A DNA stretch of 64,000 bases, taken from positions 1,428,501-1,492,500 of the forward strand of contig NC_084922.1 in assembly GCF_958298935.1 (NCBI RefSeq), written 5' to 3'. The position numbers and the translations under genes were made by a program. Positions 11,036-22,524 of the stretch are shown in pieces; within the stretch, counting starts at the first letter, position 1, and the number at the start of each line of letters is the position of its first letter. This stretch comes from Phragmites australis (Eukaryota; Streptophyta; Magnoliopsida; Poales; Poaceae). The notes under the pieces were generated by a model. That model was given only the letters and a program-made list of their open reading frames with translations, ran no database searches and was not told where the DNA came from.

Positions 11036-13865
11036 TCAGAAGAGCTGCTGCGAGATCCTTATGGACACAATCTGCCCGTCCCTGGTCGTGTCCCGCATCG
11101 CCTTGAACCTCGTCAGCAGCCCTGTCACCCACAGACACAGCACATCACGTCAGTCAGAACTTAGAACTACTGCTGTACTGGAACCAGGAGCGCTTGCTTC
11201 AGCTGAAGCGCGTACCATGGTTGCGCTGGAGGTTGGAGTTGACGGCAGCAGCGTATGCGGTGCCATGCGTCCTGGGCTGCAGGTCGTCGCGCTTTCTGAT
11301 CCAGGACTGGGTGTTGAGAACACCTGAAGAACGGGCAACACCAATGCGAGCCATGTCATGCATGTACAAATGACTCACTGGACAAATTAAGCATTGGAAT
11401 GATCAGATGGTTGTGAGACAGACGTACAGGCAGTCGACGGGGAAGAGAGGCGCTTGACGTTGAAGATGGCACACAAGGCGGCGGCCACCTCCTCGTCAAC
11501 GAAGTGTTCGCCGATGTCCTCGTACTCCAAGGTCCCATCCCAGAACGCCTCCTCCAGGAACAGCTCAGAGTGCCGTGCGTCCAGAACCTGTATCGTCCCT
11601 GAGCCACCCCCATTCCATCCATCCCCACCAAGTTCGATCAGTAACTAGTACACTGGAGTGTCAGGACGTACGTACTCAGTACTCCCCAGCATTCACCGGC
11701 TCACCATCGCAGTTGTTGAGGTTGCACACGGGGCATCTCATCACATGCATGTCTGCAGCATTCAACATGAGCAAAGAACAGTGAGCGATCAAACACGGAC
11801 AGTTTCAAAACAAATAAGCTACGATCGAGCCGATGACAAGGTGGTCGTGGGATGTGGGCACGCACGTACCGGCAATCCAGATTCCGGGGCGGGCGTCGGA
11901 GAGCACGCAGGCTCCCATCACCTCAATGGCGAGCCGCACGCCGTCAGCATCATGAGGGAACCACCTCGGCAACGGCAACGGCAGCTTCCCTGTCAGCAGC
12001 ACGTGCGGCGACTCCAGCAGGAATCCCCCGACCCGCCACCCATCTGCATCTCACCGGCGTCAAATACATTGATGTGCCACAGCGAACAGCAATGGCGCAA
12101 GAAATAGAGAGATAAATGAACCCTGCGATGTCGTTGCACTTACCGACGTGCTTGTTCCTCTCGCGGATATAGTACGCGTGGAGGCCACCTGTGAGAGGGC
12201 AAGGCACGTGTCAGTAAGTGGGACCCGGCGTTAGTGGGAGTAAGAGGGTTGCGGATGGGGCCGTTTGGTGCTTACTGAAGGCGGCGAAGTAGAGGTGGCG
12301 CCAGGAGCGGTGGAGCGGGCGAGGAGGAGTGTTCGGGTTGGCGGCGGGGAGGCCGAGGTCGCGGAAGAAGGCGTAGCGCCAGATGGAGTCGTCGGCGAGG
12401 AGACGGCGGAACCAGCGGCAGGTGCGGGAGAGGCGCACAAGGTCAAAGCCGCACAGGTGCTTGACCACCTCCGTCCACATGTCCGGCTCGTACCTGCATC
12501 GATAAAAACTTGTGTTCACAATTCAAAGTTCAGATTCGAATTCAATGACGACATTGGACCTAACTGAAAATTCTGGCGTAAGAAGCTAATGCTGTGAGAT
12601 CAAAATCGGTAGCAGGAGCAGGCAGTTTACACGCAAAACCACATAATTGCTGGAATTTTGTAGCTTCAAAAGTAGATGGGAAGCTCTAAAGCGTAAATCC
12701 CATACAAGGTGAACAACGAGTTCTTAAATTTGAAGGCATAGCACTGTTATTCGAACTACATTCCCTGATTCGAAATGCATATCAGCACTACTACTGCAGA
12801 CTCAGTTCCAATTCTCTGAAGTATCGAAATCACGAGCAATTCGAGCTAAACTGTAGCTATTAGCCATTGGTGGATTAGCACTCCGCTCTAACGAATTCGA
12901 ACTCATACAAATATCAAGTGTTACAAAAATTGACCCAATCCAACAACCGAAACTGTGATTAGAGGGTACAAACTGTGATTAGTCTAATTCGAGCTCTAAT
13001 TGCGTCAATCAACCCCGCACACAAAATATAGCATATCCAAATCATTTCTAGCACACGAACCTACGCACAGAGATTTCAAATTTCAAAGCACTAAGCAGAA
13101 AAATGCAAGCTAGATACAAAATGAATTGGAACGAACAAAATTCGAATCATCTCCAAGCTTCGATCTACCCACATCCAGAGTCACACACTTGAGAGAACAA
13201 ATGGATGTGTTCCTGTCACAAACTGCTACCTCTAAATTTGCGATCGCTTCAAAACCAAGCTCGATCCATGGAAGTAAATTTTCAAATCACTTCGAACGCA
13301 AATGCAAGCACAAATTCGGAAAAGCTAAAACTGAAATCCAGAAAATTCATGTCAGTACGAACCAATTCCCTCCGCAAGCACACACATCATAACTAGAGGA
13401 TCGGAACTCGAAACGATTCTAAGCGACGTTGCAGGAATGCCAAACCCAATTCAACACCGATCAATTCGAATCTCCATCCACGAACACACAGACATATATA
13501 GCACAAGCACGCACGCACACAGCTTACCAGTTGAAGGGATGGCGAGGGCGGAAGAGGACGCGCGTCGACGTGCGCGGAGGGAGCGGCGCCGCCTGCCGGA
13601 CGCACATCGCAGGATGAAACCCCGCGACCGGGCTCCCGATCCCCAGGCACGCGCACAACGCCCTCTTCCTCTGCGGCTGCCTCTTCGCCGCCCCCGCAGC
13701 CTGCTTCCGCGCCCGCTTCCTCGGCGGCAAGGGCGGCGGGGACGAGACGAAGTCCGGGTCGACGCGCGGCGGCCTCGGGCGCTTCCTCAGCTCCATCACC
13801 TTCTCCCTCTCGCTGTCCTCTCGTGGCGGTTGCGGTGGCCGGAGAAGAGAGATGGCTTTGCCCAT
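11036..13865 (-). CDS. F-box protein, ortholog-like to At3g61730 (REDUCED MALE FERTILITY)
   Basis: Eight exons with GT/AG introns: 13528-13865, 12276-12493, 12144-12188, 11870-12043, 11705-11752, 11428-11598, 11216-11323 and 11036-11121. They sum to 1,188 nt (395 aa plus stop) in frame. Exon 1 encodes a basic, proline-rich N-terminus. The F-box spans the exon 1/2 junction (PFNWYEPDMWTEVVKHLCGF, then LVRLSRTCRWFRRLLADDS). The rest matches the conserved body of this family: FLLESPHVLLTGKLPLPLPR, CPVCNLNNCDG, VLDARHSELFLEE and the end IVSIRISQQLF. F-box proteins recruit substrates to SCF ubiquitin ligases; the Arabidopsis relative is linked to male fertility, but the target here is unknown. A TATA box lies close upstream, leaving only ~20 nt of leader for ATG 13865, so the second in-frame ATG at 13796 is a real alternative start. 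Confidence 0.88.
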
Positions 13866-13910
13866 GCAGCGGTGGGAGGCGCAGTGTGCTGCGTGTGGGC
13901 GAGGAGCGCG

Positions 13911-13921
13911 TGTATATATAG
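13911..13921 (-). promoter_or_regulatory. TATA box of the F-box gene
   Basis: On the minus strand the sequence reads CTATATATACA, 46-56 bp upstream of the first ATG at 13865. The expected start site near 13885 leaves a very short leader for that ATG and ~90 nt for the ATG at 13796. Confidence 0.6.
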
Positions 13922-14532
13922 GCGCCGGGGAGCGACACGGGTTCGAAATTTGAAATGGCTGGAAGGTTAGGGGAGGCGTGATTGAACTGACTTGTGGGTC
14001 CACGGAGACCCTCGCTGGGGCCCACAAGTCAGTGGACTGAGCGCACCGACTTGCAGCATAACGCCACGGTTGCTTCAGAATCTAAACATGCGAAGCGTTT
14101 TTTGATCCTGCAAAAGAAGAGTACATGGTGGATATTATTCACACTAAAATCTAAAATCAGAAACACGCCTTTGTAAAGAAACAACTATGTATTGTTTGTT
14201 GCAAATGTCTAAAAAATTTTGTAGTGTGAAGAATGATAAGCTGTGCAGAATTGAGGCCCATGAAAATGGTAGCAGCAAGCGAAGAGGTCAGAAATGCATG
14301 TCATATATAACCACAGTCAGTGTGTTTCTTTCAGCAGCACAGGGCTGGGAATCTGATTTCACAAACGCAGTGAGAGTTTTACAAACGAATGCATGTCATA
14401 CGTTTGTAAAAAATACATAGCTCGCTTTGTTTATCAAACAAGTCTCGTCCCTGACAAAATGGGTAAAGGAGCAAGCACCCACAGGCTTCCCTGATTGCAG
14501 GCGCTGAAGAGTGTCAAGTAGCCCGCTTCAGT

Positions 14533-17500
14533 TCAAATCTCAGTGTCACAGACTTTCACCATCAGGTCAGAAACCATTCTTCGAGCGAAAGGAATGTAGC
14601 TCAAACTATACCTGAGGTCGGAAAAGAATAGGAGAATACAGGAGCATTGTTAGATAACTTGTTCAGAAAATGTTGCTCTAGCTGTCCAACAGGCTAGTTG
14701 ATTAAAGAGAAAACAGGAAACAAAGCTACAAACAAGCAGCGCCTTTGCTGAGATGAAGATTTACAGTCTCAAAACACCACCTTCTGGCCAGTTTGAATGG
14801 GATATATTTAGTTGCAGTTTAGTCAAATTCGAGCTAAAAGTACAATAAACAAGTAAAATTCTGACTTCTAGGCTCTAGAAAAGTCGTCAAATGCTGTACT
14901 TGTATTCCATATTGCATGGTCTAGAAAAGCCAATAGACTGGAGTCGAAACTACTGCGTGTGTCTACTACAAAGTGAGAAAAGTTCCTACAAGCTACAGTC
15001 TTCCAAGTGAAATTATCCAGGCCTCGTGATCGCTGTAAGATGTACATTGACATGCAAAAGAGCATAGATGATAATTTCAGTTTATTTTTTCCCCTTCAAA
15101 AAAATTATCAGTTTATTTTTGCTTCAGTGACCATGCAGTGTTGCTTATTGCTCCCAACACTAGTTTCAGGGTTGATAGCTAGTTCACTCTTAGCTGGCTA
15201 GCTGCTGGATGGGCAACTGAACACTGCAGTTTCCAAATCAAGGGCAAAAGGTTGGGGACTGCTTAGTCCAGCTTTGACATGTCACCTAAGCCTGACTTTT
15301 GGCCCATTCCAAGGAAATGTCCATCTAATGCAGAAGCACATATCTGTTCATACAATAGAGACGGTATGACCAATCACAAGCTACAATCTATAAATATAGC
15401 TTTGCAGTTCGCTAAGTGGCAGTCAAACTGTTTATGAACAGACAGCTAGGAGCCTAGCATATACTCTAAAATGTGGGACAGTGGGAGACAACCCAAATAA
15501 GTTTGTGATCATGTTTCGTCGTTCGATTTCAGAGATTACAATGATAAGTATGTTCTGCAAATTGCACATGTCACTTAACAGTACTATAAAAACATTCTAC
15601 AGTTGTGTATGTCAACGGATGTCATGTGGGGCCTCCAATACAGTCGGCACAAGAAGAAGGCCACAGCGGGCCAGGAGGGAGCCAAGGACCCAGCCGAGGC
15701 AGCTTAGGCTTAGAGATAAGCCTCCTATCCTTAATCAGTTGGTTTGTTTGGCTTTGGTTTAGATTTGCTTAGAGATATGATTTGATTAGTTAATTTGCTA
15801 GGGCCGGCTCTAGATCTTTATAAGCAGAGTCAAAGCATTCTTTGAAGGCAAGCAATAGATGAATCTACTTCCCTATCTCCCTCTTCATGTCCTGCCTTCT
15901 CGGTGTGGCGCCAATCACGGCACCTCCATGCCGGCGAGGTTCAGGACCACACCCTACTACCTCTTATGGCTGCAAATCTCCGCAACATTCCACCCTCTAA
16001 TCTCCCTGCCCGTGACAATGTAGGTAAAAGAGTTGGCATTGTTTTTCTGTATGCACGTCAACCCCACTGTGTAGAACAGCACAATAAAAGAATGGTGCTA
16101 TCACCTCTCGGGCCTCAAGTAATACACAAGTTAGATGTGGTTCTCTGTTAAGTACTCCAGTTGTTGTTTCTTTGACATTCACATTGATGGACTGACCATT
16201 CTAGGTATATAAAATGATTCAAACGAATTTCTGGAAGGCACACATAACACAAACGAATAATCTGAGTAACAACTTGTCACATTCCAATTCCTAATCATGT
16301 CTTTAAGCATAATTTAGCATCATAATCATCATGTTTAATTGTTAAGCATTTTGGATTTACTTGTTAAATTCAAAAGGTGGTTTGATATTTGCTATGTATT
16401 TTGAAATAATCGACATTAGAATTTTTGTTAGTTTAAGTCTCGCTTAGAAGTTAATCACTGCACAAGTTTTTATAAAAGTTTAGCAGCAGTTTTTAGCTCA
16501 TCTCTCTTAAAAGTGGGCCCCATCTTGGGCTGGCCCACCCCCTCCTTTTCCCCCACCAGCAGCCCCACCTCCCCCTCTCTCCCCCCACTCACTCTCCCTC
16601 GCTCTCTCTCTCAGCTGGACAGAGCAAAGGACAGCAGCTCTCCCTCTCCATCAAACTCTCTCTTCTCCTCCCAAAATCTGCCCTCAAGGACAAGATTCGT
16701 GGTAGGCATGTTATCCTATTGTTTTCCCCTCTTTCTTAGCTTCCAATCCATCCAAGAATCTTTCACATGCATGAAAGTTGGAAGGTTTTGCAATCAATTT
16801 TGTCACTCTCTTTTCTCTGAAAATTGCAGCAGCTTGGGTGTCTCCTCCAAGCCTCTTTTCCCTCCGATTTCCCCTTCAAACCGACGGCCACCAACCTCCA
16901 CAAGACGTTGGGTAAGTCCTTTAGGTTTCTCTTGGTGAGAATGCGAGTTTGGATAGGTAGGATTCGTGTTTTGCAGCTGCAAACGAAGGATTGCGAAGCA
17001 CATTTTCGTTCTTGAGGTAATTTTGAGCTAAAAGAAAAGTTTGGATGAGCAATAGCTAGTGTTTGTGCTTTTAGAGTGAGTAAATTAGATTTAGAACCAG
17101 TGTCTTAGTGCTTTTACATGTTTAGGTGGCTTAGATTTCAACATGCAAATCAAAACGACCTAAGTTATTCGCAAAACTTTGTATTCTGAAAGGTATCGGA
17201 AGTTCCGATTTTTATATTGGAAGTTCCGGTTAACCTCGAGTTAACCCAACCAAGAGCCTCGTTTTCGTATAAGTCCGGAATATCTGATCCGATCGAAAGT
17301 TTCGACTTTTATACCGGAACTTCCGATTGAATAGAGATGCAACCCAAGAACCCCATTTTCGTAAAACACCGGATGTTCCGACCACATCGGATGTTTCGAC
17401 CCGAGGATTGAAACTTCCGAAGTTACTGTTCATCAAAGGTTTTTCTTCTTTGTTTACTTTGCTGATAGCTCGTGAATTGCATAATTAATTCATACTAACT

Positions 17501-20500
17501 CCAAAAATCATGAAACCAGTTATGTTAGCTTCGTATGAGTACGAACTACATGTTAAAAATGTTAGAACTCAAGAAAATACTTTTTGATAAGTAATTACTT
17601 AGTTAAATGTATTTCAGCTTAACTAAATCACAGTTAATTAATATCATGTCCTCAAATTATGAAACCGCTTGAAAAATTCATGTTTTGACCAGTGCTATCT
17701 AGGAAAAATATACTTTGGTATGAAAGTGTTGTTTAAATTGTTGAAGTTCATTTAATCTTGATATCTAACTTAGTTACGGTCCTTTTAAGATATCTCTTAA
17801 ATAAATCATTTATAACATGAGCATATGTGCTTCAATTCGAGTGTTTCTTGCTGCATTATGTTCATTACCCAGTACCACATCCTCATTAAATTTTTGTAGC
17901 ATTTTCATAGCATCTCTTTCATACTCATCACATTGCACGCGTTCTTCTTTAGTGAACGAAAGACCGAAGGGTAACGTGAGCGTGATCGAGGGCGATCCAG
18001 ATTTCGTTATTGTGGATTGTGATCAAACTGAGCACCAATGCAAGCAACTAAGTATATTGCATCATTTATTCAAATTGAATGGAGTCCCAATTGATAAATT
18101 ATGCTTTATATATATTTGCATGTTTAGCGAGTCGATGTCAGGTCATGTGGGTAGAACTTATATTGTTGTATTACCTCTATCTTGATCTGTTGATGATCCA
18201 TATTCCTTGTAAGCTAAGATGATATTATCGATGTCTAACTACAACGGTTAATCGAAAGACTTAGCGATGCTTAAATCCTCGGTAGAAGTCGAGCGATGAT
18301 ACGGCCGTTGTTCGTAAGCTTAGAGCTTACTTACTATTGGTCATATTTATAATTATGATGTCAGGTTGGATGAGATGTGAGAATGAGGCGATATGCGAGC
18401 AATGCTAGAGATAGGTCGGGGGAGGAGCTCGAATGTCATAGACCGCTTGCATCGTTTAAGCACTGTCCGTCGATACCGTTGACTTTAGTACTTTTCCGCG
18501 CTCACCACACACCCGAATATGGGACGGATAAACTAAGTATCGTAAGTCACCACGTCCATTTGACTCATGCGCCCGGGGTGTGAGCAACAGCTTGTAGAGA
18601 CACCTTAGATCCGCCAATAAGACGTTGTACGCATGGGGTCTAGATGGCCTCCACATGCATCGAACATGGGAACAAATGTTGGGGGTGGGTACGTGAATCA
18701 TCACTCGCAACTGACGGGCTGTGTGGACGATGGTCTCATATCGTGTGGGTTTAGAAGTACTCCCTTGCAGGGTGTAAAATCAATTTGAATTACCGCGCTC
18801 TCGGTTATGAGCAAGCTTTTGTCCATCTGCATCGGTCGTAGAGTTACGAATGTAGGATGTTTGGTATGGAGGGTATGTTGAGTATGATTGGTGATGATCC
18901 ATGGTTACATGAGATGGATCCTCTTACATTTATGTGCAAGTTAGTGTTTACAGGGTAGATTAGATATGTGTTTTGGTTAAGTATAGGTGCTCGCATATGA
19001 ATATTTACTTAACCTTGTGACCTTTTTTTGCTAATAACTCAATGCATAACCCTTGGAGTCAGACTATTTATATGTGTCTTATATGGTTTAAGTCTTGCGA
19101 GTACCTTCGTACTCACGCTGCTCTTTCAAGTTGGCACACAAGGAAATGTTAGCTTCTGACTACTTCATGTCCACCGGTGCTGGCAGCAGGCAAGAGTAAT
19201 GTCGTCTAGTCGTGTGGCAAGGTTTGGGTGGAGCCATGGGCATATGGCTCCACCGGTCTTTTTGTTGTTGTTAGGTTTTAAATCTTCCGCTAGTAGTTTT
19301 ATCTCTTTGATGTAAATCTGTTTTTGCTTAAGAACTTGTAATATAATATTAATTACTCTCTCTTTATTAAACTGTGTTGTGATGTTGAATGTTGGAAAGG
19401 CATGTGTTTCGATATTTGGCACAAAACACGTGCCGAAACTATCGAGATGATATTCTGATTAATCGTTGTAGCCGTGATTACCTAAATAATCAACTTAATG
19501 ATTAATTAGAATATTGTCTGGACAGTTTCTCACACAACTAAAGTCGGTTCATACAAACGGCAGAGGGTATAACAATTTTCTATTATCCTGACAGTATAGA
19601 TATTATTCTTGATGGTACCTCTTGCGATTATACAAGGGCATTTGGCATAGCAACATTCTAGGTGTTGTCTCAGTTAACATAGCAGGTCCTTAAATGCAGC
19701 CCTATTTACTTTCTATATGAAAAAAAAAAAACTAGAACTGCTACTCATGTGTTCTTTAGCATACTCACTTTAACTAAGGCATACCTGCAAGCAAGATTGA
19801 TACTACAATGACTGTTCTATGACATACAAATTCCTAGCATTATTGAAGGGACAGGAGCCTTACCAAAACAGGGCACAGATCTCACATATGATTACAATCA
19901 ACGTCAGCAGCTTGTTATGAATCTGCACAGTTCAACCAAATGCAGAGAGCATGATTATGTGGGATTTGGATATTTGTCTTCAATTAAGCGATTAGAGAAT
20001 AAGGACGTGAGAAAAACAGTAGCAGTTCAAATATTACGAACCAAAAGAGCAAAGATTAGAGCCAAAGCAACACATCCAGCATAAATAGCTGTTGCATACA
20101 CACGAACTGGATCAAACATCATCCTTAGCTGTCGTTGTGGCCCCATTACAAAGGCTGTGCTGCCAAACAAAGGTTGAAATCAGCATATGGCAAATATTAA
20201 AGAAAGACAACTAACACTAACATGTATATTAATTTGGTATTAGATAGGATACGCACTTAAAAGTTTGAAGAAATACAGAAATAGAATTGTAGCAACACCA
20301 AATATAGGGGGAAGTACTAAAGTAGTATGGAAAAACCTTAGAAAGTTATACGAGTTGGGGAAAAAAAAGTTGTGCAATCACCTCCCAACTGCCATTATGT
20401 TTCCAAATGTAAACATGACTGCAAATTTGATAGGTCTGGCGAAGACAAGAAGTGACTGCACAAGAGAGTGGCTGTAAGTAGTGTATTACATGATACGAGG

Positions 20501-20971
20501 AATTTAAAGTCATTGCCAGAACCTAACAATACGATGTTCAGACATGCTTGACAGGAATTACGTACAGCTGCAGCTATTTTTCTCAATCGCATAATGTACA
20601 GGAGATGGAAATAGCACAAAATCTACAGTACCTAATTCTCCATCTGCATGAGAAGTTAGCAGGTACACTAAGAACCGTACGGGCGATGGATTGCGAGGGC
20701 GTACCAAGATCATCAGGGCGAGTCCGGCCACCAAGCATGCCGCGAAGGCGTAGATCCGCTGAACCAGGCAAATGAAGAAGACCAAATCAGATCGATGCAA
20801 ACCAGAGGCAGGAAATTTCTTCGACCATTCCGGGGTTTTTGAGGGGGTCTGTTTCACCTGGAGAGGGGAGAGAGAGCAGAGGCCCTCGGTGTCAGCCAGG
20901 ATTGAGTCATCCGGCTGCTGCTCGTCGTCGCCACCGACTAGGGAGCGGTGGAGGCGGGTGAGGGCGTCCAT
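14533..20971 (-). CDS. SFT2-like vesicle transport protein (Golgi membrane protein)
   Basis: Six exons: 20858-20971, 20705-20758, 20382-20455, 20042-20159, 19864-19922 and 14533-14611. They sum to 498 nt, 165 aa, in frame. The protein starts MDALTRLHRSLVGGDDEQQP and has a short acidic cytosolic N-terminus, then four predicted membrane segments (AFAACLVAGLALMIL; FAVMFTFGNIMAVG; ATAIYAGCVALALIFALL; TLIVIICEICALFWYSLSYI). It ends RRMVSDLMVKVCDTEI. SFT2/GOT1 family proteins sit in the Golgi and assist fusion of endosome-derived vesicles. Length matches plant SFT2 (~165 aa). The last intron is 5,252 bp because a 3,260-bp solo LTR and an LTR-like fragment lie in it. The final 79-nt exon is recognisable only by joining across this insertion (TG|G TAT AGT). 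A cryptic alternative final exon lies on the near side of the LTR. Confidence 0.9.
15610..15990 (+). mobile_element. Putative degraded LTR fragment (copia-like) in the SFT2 last intron
   Basis: The segment starts near TGTCAACGGATG. It contains an LTR-promoter-like 'atctttataagcagagtc' near 15814-15833, then a leader-like run, and ends near 'cgcaaca'. This arrangement (TATA then R/U5-like leader) resembles a short LTR, but I could not define matching termini or a target duplication, and there is no internal domain. Its direction is opposite to the host gene. Confidence 0.3.
16275..19534 (+). mobile_element. Solo LTR, copy 2 of the ~3-kb LTR family, inside SFT2 intron 5
   Basis: It starts TGTCACATTCC and ends TTCTCACA (TG...CA), 3,260 bp. 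It is flanked by a perfect 5-bp duplication CAACT at 16270-16274 and 19535-19539. No PBS, gag or pol sequence and no second LTR is present, so it is a solo LTR left by recombination between the two LTRs of a full element. It shares the landmark blocks listed for copy 1 and aligns with copy 3 along most of its length. 17180-17425 carries a degenerate short repeat built on 'ggaagttccg'-type units. The insertion is antisense to the SFT2 gene. It is probably Ty3/gypsy by size and style, but no coding domain proves the superfamily. Confidence 0.88.
19745..19784 (-). other. Cryptic alternative terminal exon of the SFT2 gene
   Basis: After exon 5 (ending TG at 19864), a good acceptor (gcttgcag) at 19785-19792 is followed by G TAT GCC TTA..., in the right phase to complete the Trp codon. 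It runs 13 codons to TGA at 19745-19747, giving a tail WYALVKVSMLKNT. It lies before the solo LTR. If used, it would replace the conserved C-terminus; whether it is ever spliced is unknown, and I see no clear AATAAA downstream. Confidence 0.25.
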
Positions 20972-21798
20972 TGCTGCTTGCCGGCGTGGTGCCGTGGTCG
21001 GGTCGAAGCAGGGCGGTGACCAGGCAGGCAGACGAGCTGACTGGGTTTGTTTAGGCTTGGACAGGCTCGGAGAATCTGGGCCGGATTTGATGCACTAAAA
21101 AGGAACTGGGCTTCACAGTTGAGCTCATCTCATTGTGCACTTCACCGTGGATTGACAGGAATTTTGCCGAACTGCAATGTGCAAAATGAAGCACGTTGTG
21201 CATCTCAAGCGAACCAAAGTTTGTATCGTATTCAGGAAAAAAGTCTATTTGAATTTTGAACTCCTTGAACTCTCGCACCCCCGAACTCAAAAACCAGACA
21301 TCGACACCTCACCTTAGGTGCAAATTTGTGAACCTAACCGTACTCTCCGATCCTCCCCGGTTCAACTAATAACATAGTTTTTTGAAGAAATTGCTTAGTT
21401 TAAAAAAACTAGTGGTATTGGTTGAATTAATTGGAGTTGAAGGGTACGCTACAATTTGCACCCTACATCACCCCGAAACACAAGTTGTATTTGTGCTTGC
21501 ACACTGACAAGTTCACGAGGGAAGAAACAGACTGGTCAATACAGACCCCATTCACTGAATATACAGAGCTGAAGTGACAGTGATCACTGATCGGCGTTTC
21601 CGTATTGGTTGTGCAAGTAAATTTGTTAAACTGCATTTCGAAAATTCATATATCAAATCAACCCAAATACAGAAACTGCTCTTCAGAATTCTGTCTGATA
21701 CATCTCAGACTTATCTCCAGATTGTCTGAACGCAACTCGCGAGACAACTCAACAGCACAGCCTACGAACGAAATCAGAAGCAGAGCACAGAGAGCATC
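20972..21798. other. Spacer between SFT2 and the PAC1-like gene
   Basis: This ~0.8-kb stretch is the promoter side of the SFT2 gene and the 3' side of the PAC1-like gene; both are on the minus strand. No further gene is supported. Confidence 0.5.
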
Positions 21799-22524
21799 TC
21801 AGGTATACAGCGCATCCAGCACGGCCCGGCCGGAGACCCTGGCGGCGGCCTTCACGGGGTCGACGCCGAGCTCCACCGCGACGCGACGCATGACCCCGAA
21901 CTCCGCGGGCCTCGCGCCCGCCGGCCACGTCACCACCATGCTGGCCGCCTTCCCCCGGATCTCGCACTCCGCCACCACCGCCGCGCCGAGCCCGTCCACC
22001 ACGCTCCCGGGCGGGGCCAGCGCCGCCACGCCTCTAGCCGCGCCCACGCCCCCCTGGCGCCGCGCCGCACGGGTCTCCAGCTTCCCCTCCACGGGCTCGT
22101 CCGCTGCGAGCCTGCCCCTGTACGCCCCGCTCCGAACCGCGTCCAGGACCAGCACCTCCTCCGGCTGGAGCGTGGAGACGAGGGCCCTCGCGGCGGCGCG
22201 CGCGCGGTGGGCGGGGACGGCGCTGTGCTCGGCGGCGAGGAGGGCGCCGGAGGGGTGGAGGTAGACGCGAATGGGTGTGTGGGACTGCAGCGGGAGGTCG
22301 GGGAGGAGGAGGGAGGCGTGGAGCGGGGGCGGGGAGGGGAGGTGGGAGAGGAGGGCGAGGGAGGTGGGGGAGATGAGGACGATGAGGAGGCGCGGGGTGG
22401 GTGGGTTAGGGTTGGGGGATACGACGAGAATGGGGGTGGGCAGAACAGGGGGAACGGCGAAGTTGTTGAGGTCTTCGGGGGAGAAGCGGGACGGCGGCGG
22501 CGCGTCGGTGACGACGTCCTCCAT
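21799..22524 (-). CDS. Proteasome assembly chaperone 1 (PAC1/PSMG1)-like protein, putative
   Basis: A single-exon ORF of 241 aa, very GC-rich. It starts MEDVVTDAPPPSRFSPEDLN, which matches the opening of plant PAC1-like proteins as I know them. It continues with VLVLDAVRSGAYRGRL in the middle, the PPGSVVDGLGAAVV block, and a final DALYT. PAC1 pairs with PAC2 to scaffold the alpha ring of the 20S proteasome in the cytosol. The frame is open upstream as far as 22650, but the ATG at 22524 gives the family-like N-terminus and is preferred. A CGG-rich run just before the ATG lies in the 5' leader. The assignment rests on motif memory; a database search would settle it. Confidence 0.55.
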   Translation of the reverse strand: MEDVVTDAPPPSRFSPEDLNNFAVPPVLPTPILVVSPNPNPPTPRLLIVLISPTSLALLSHLPSPPPLHASLLLPDLPLQSHTPIRVYLHPSGALLAAEHSAVPAHRARAAARALVSTLQPEEVLVLDAVRSGAYRGRLAADEPVEGKLETRAARRQGGVGAARGVAALAPPGSVVDGLGAAVVAECEIRGKAASMVVTWPAGARPAEFGVMRRVAVELGVDPVKAAARVSGRAVLDALYT

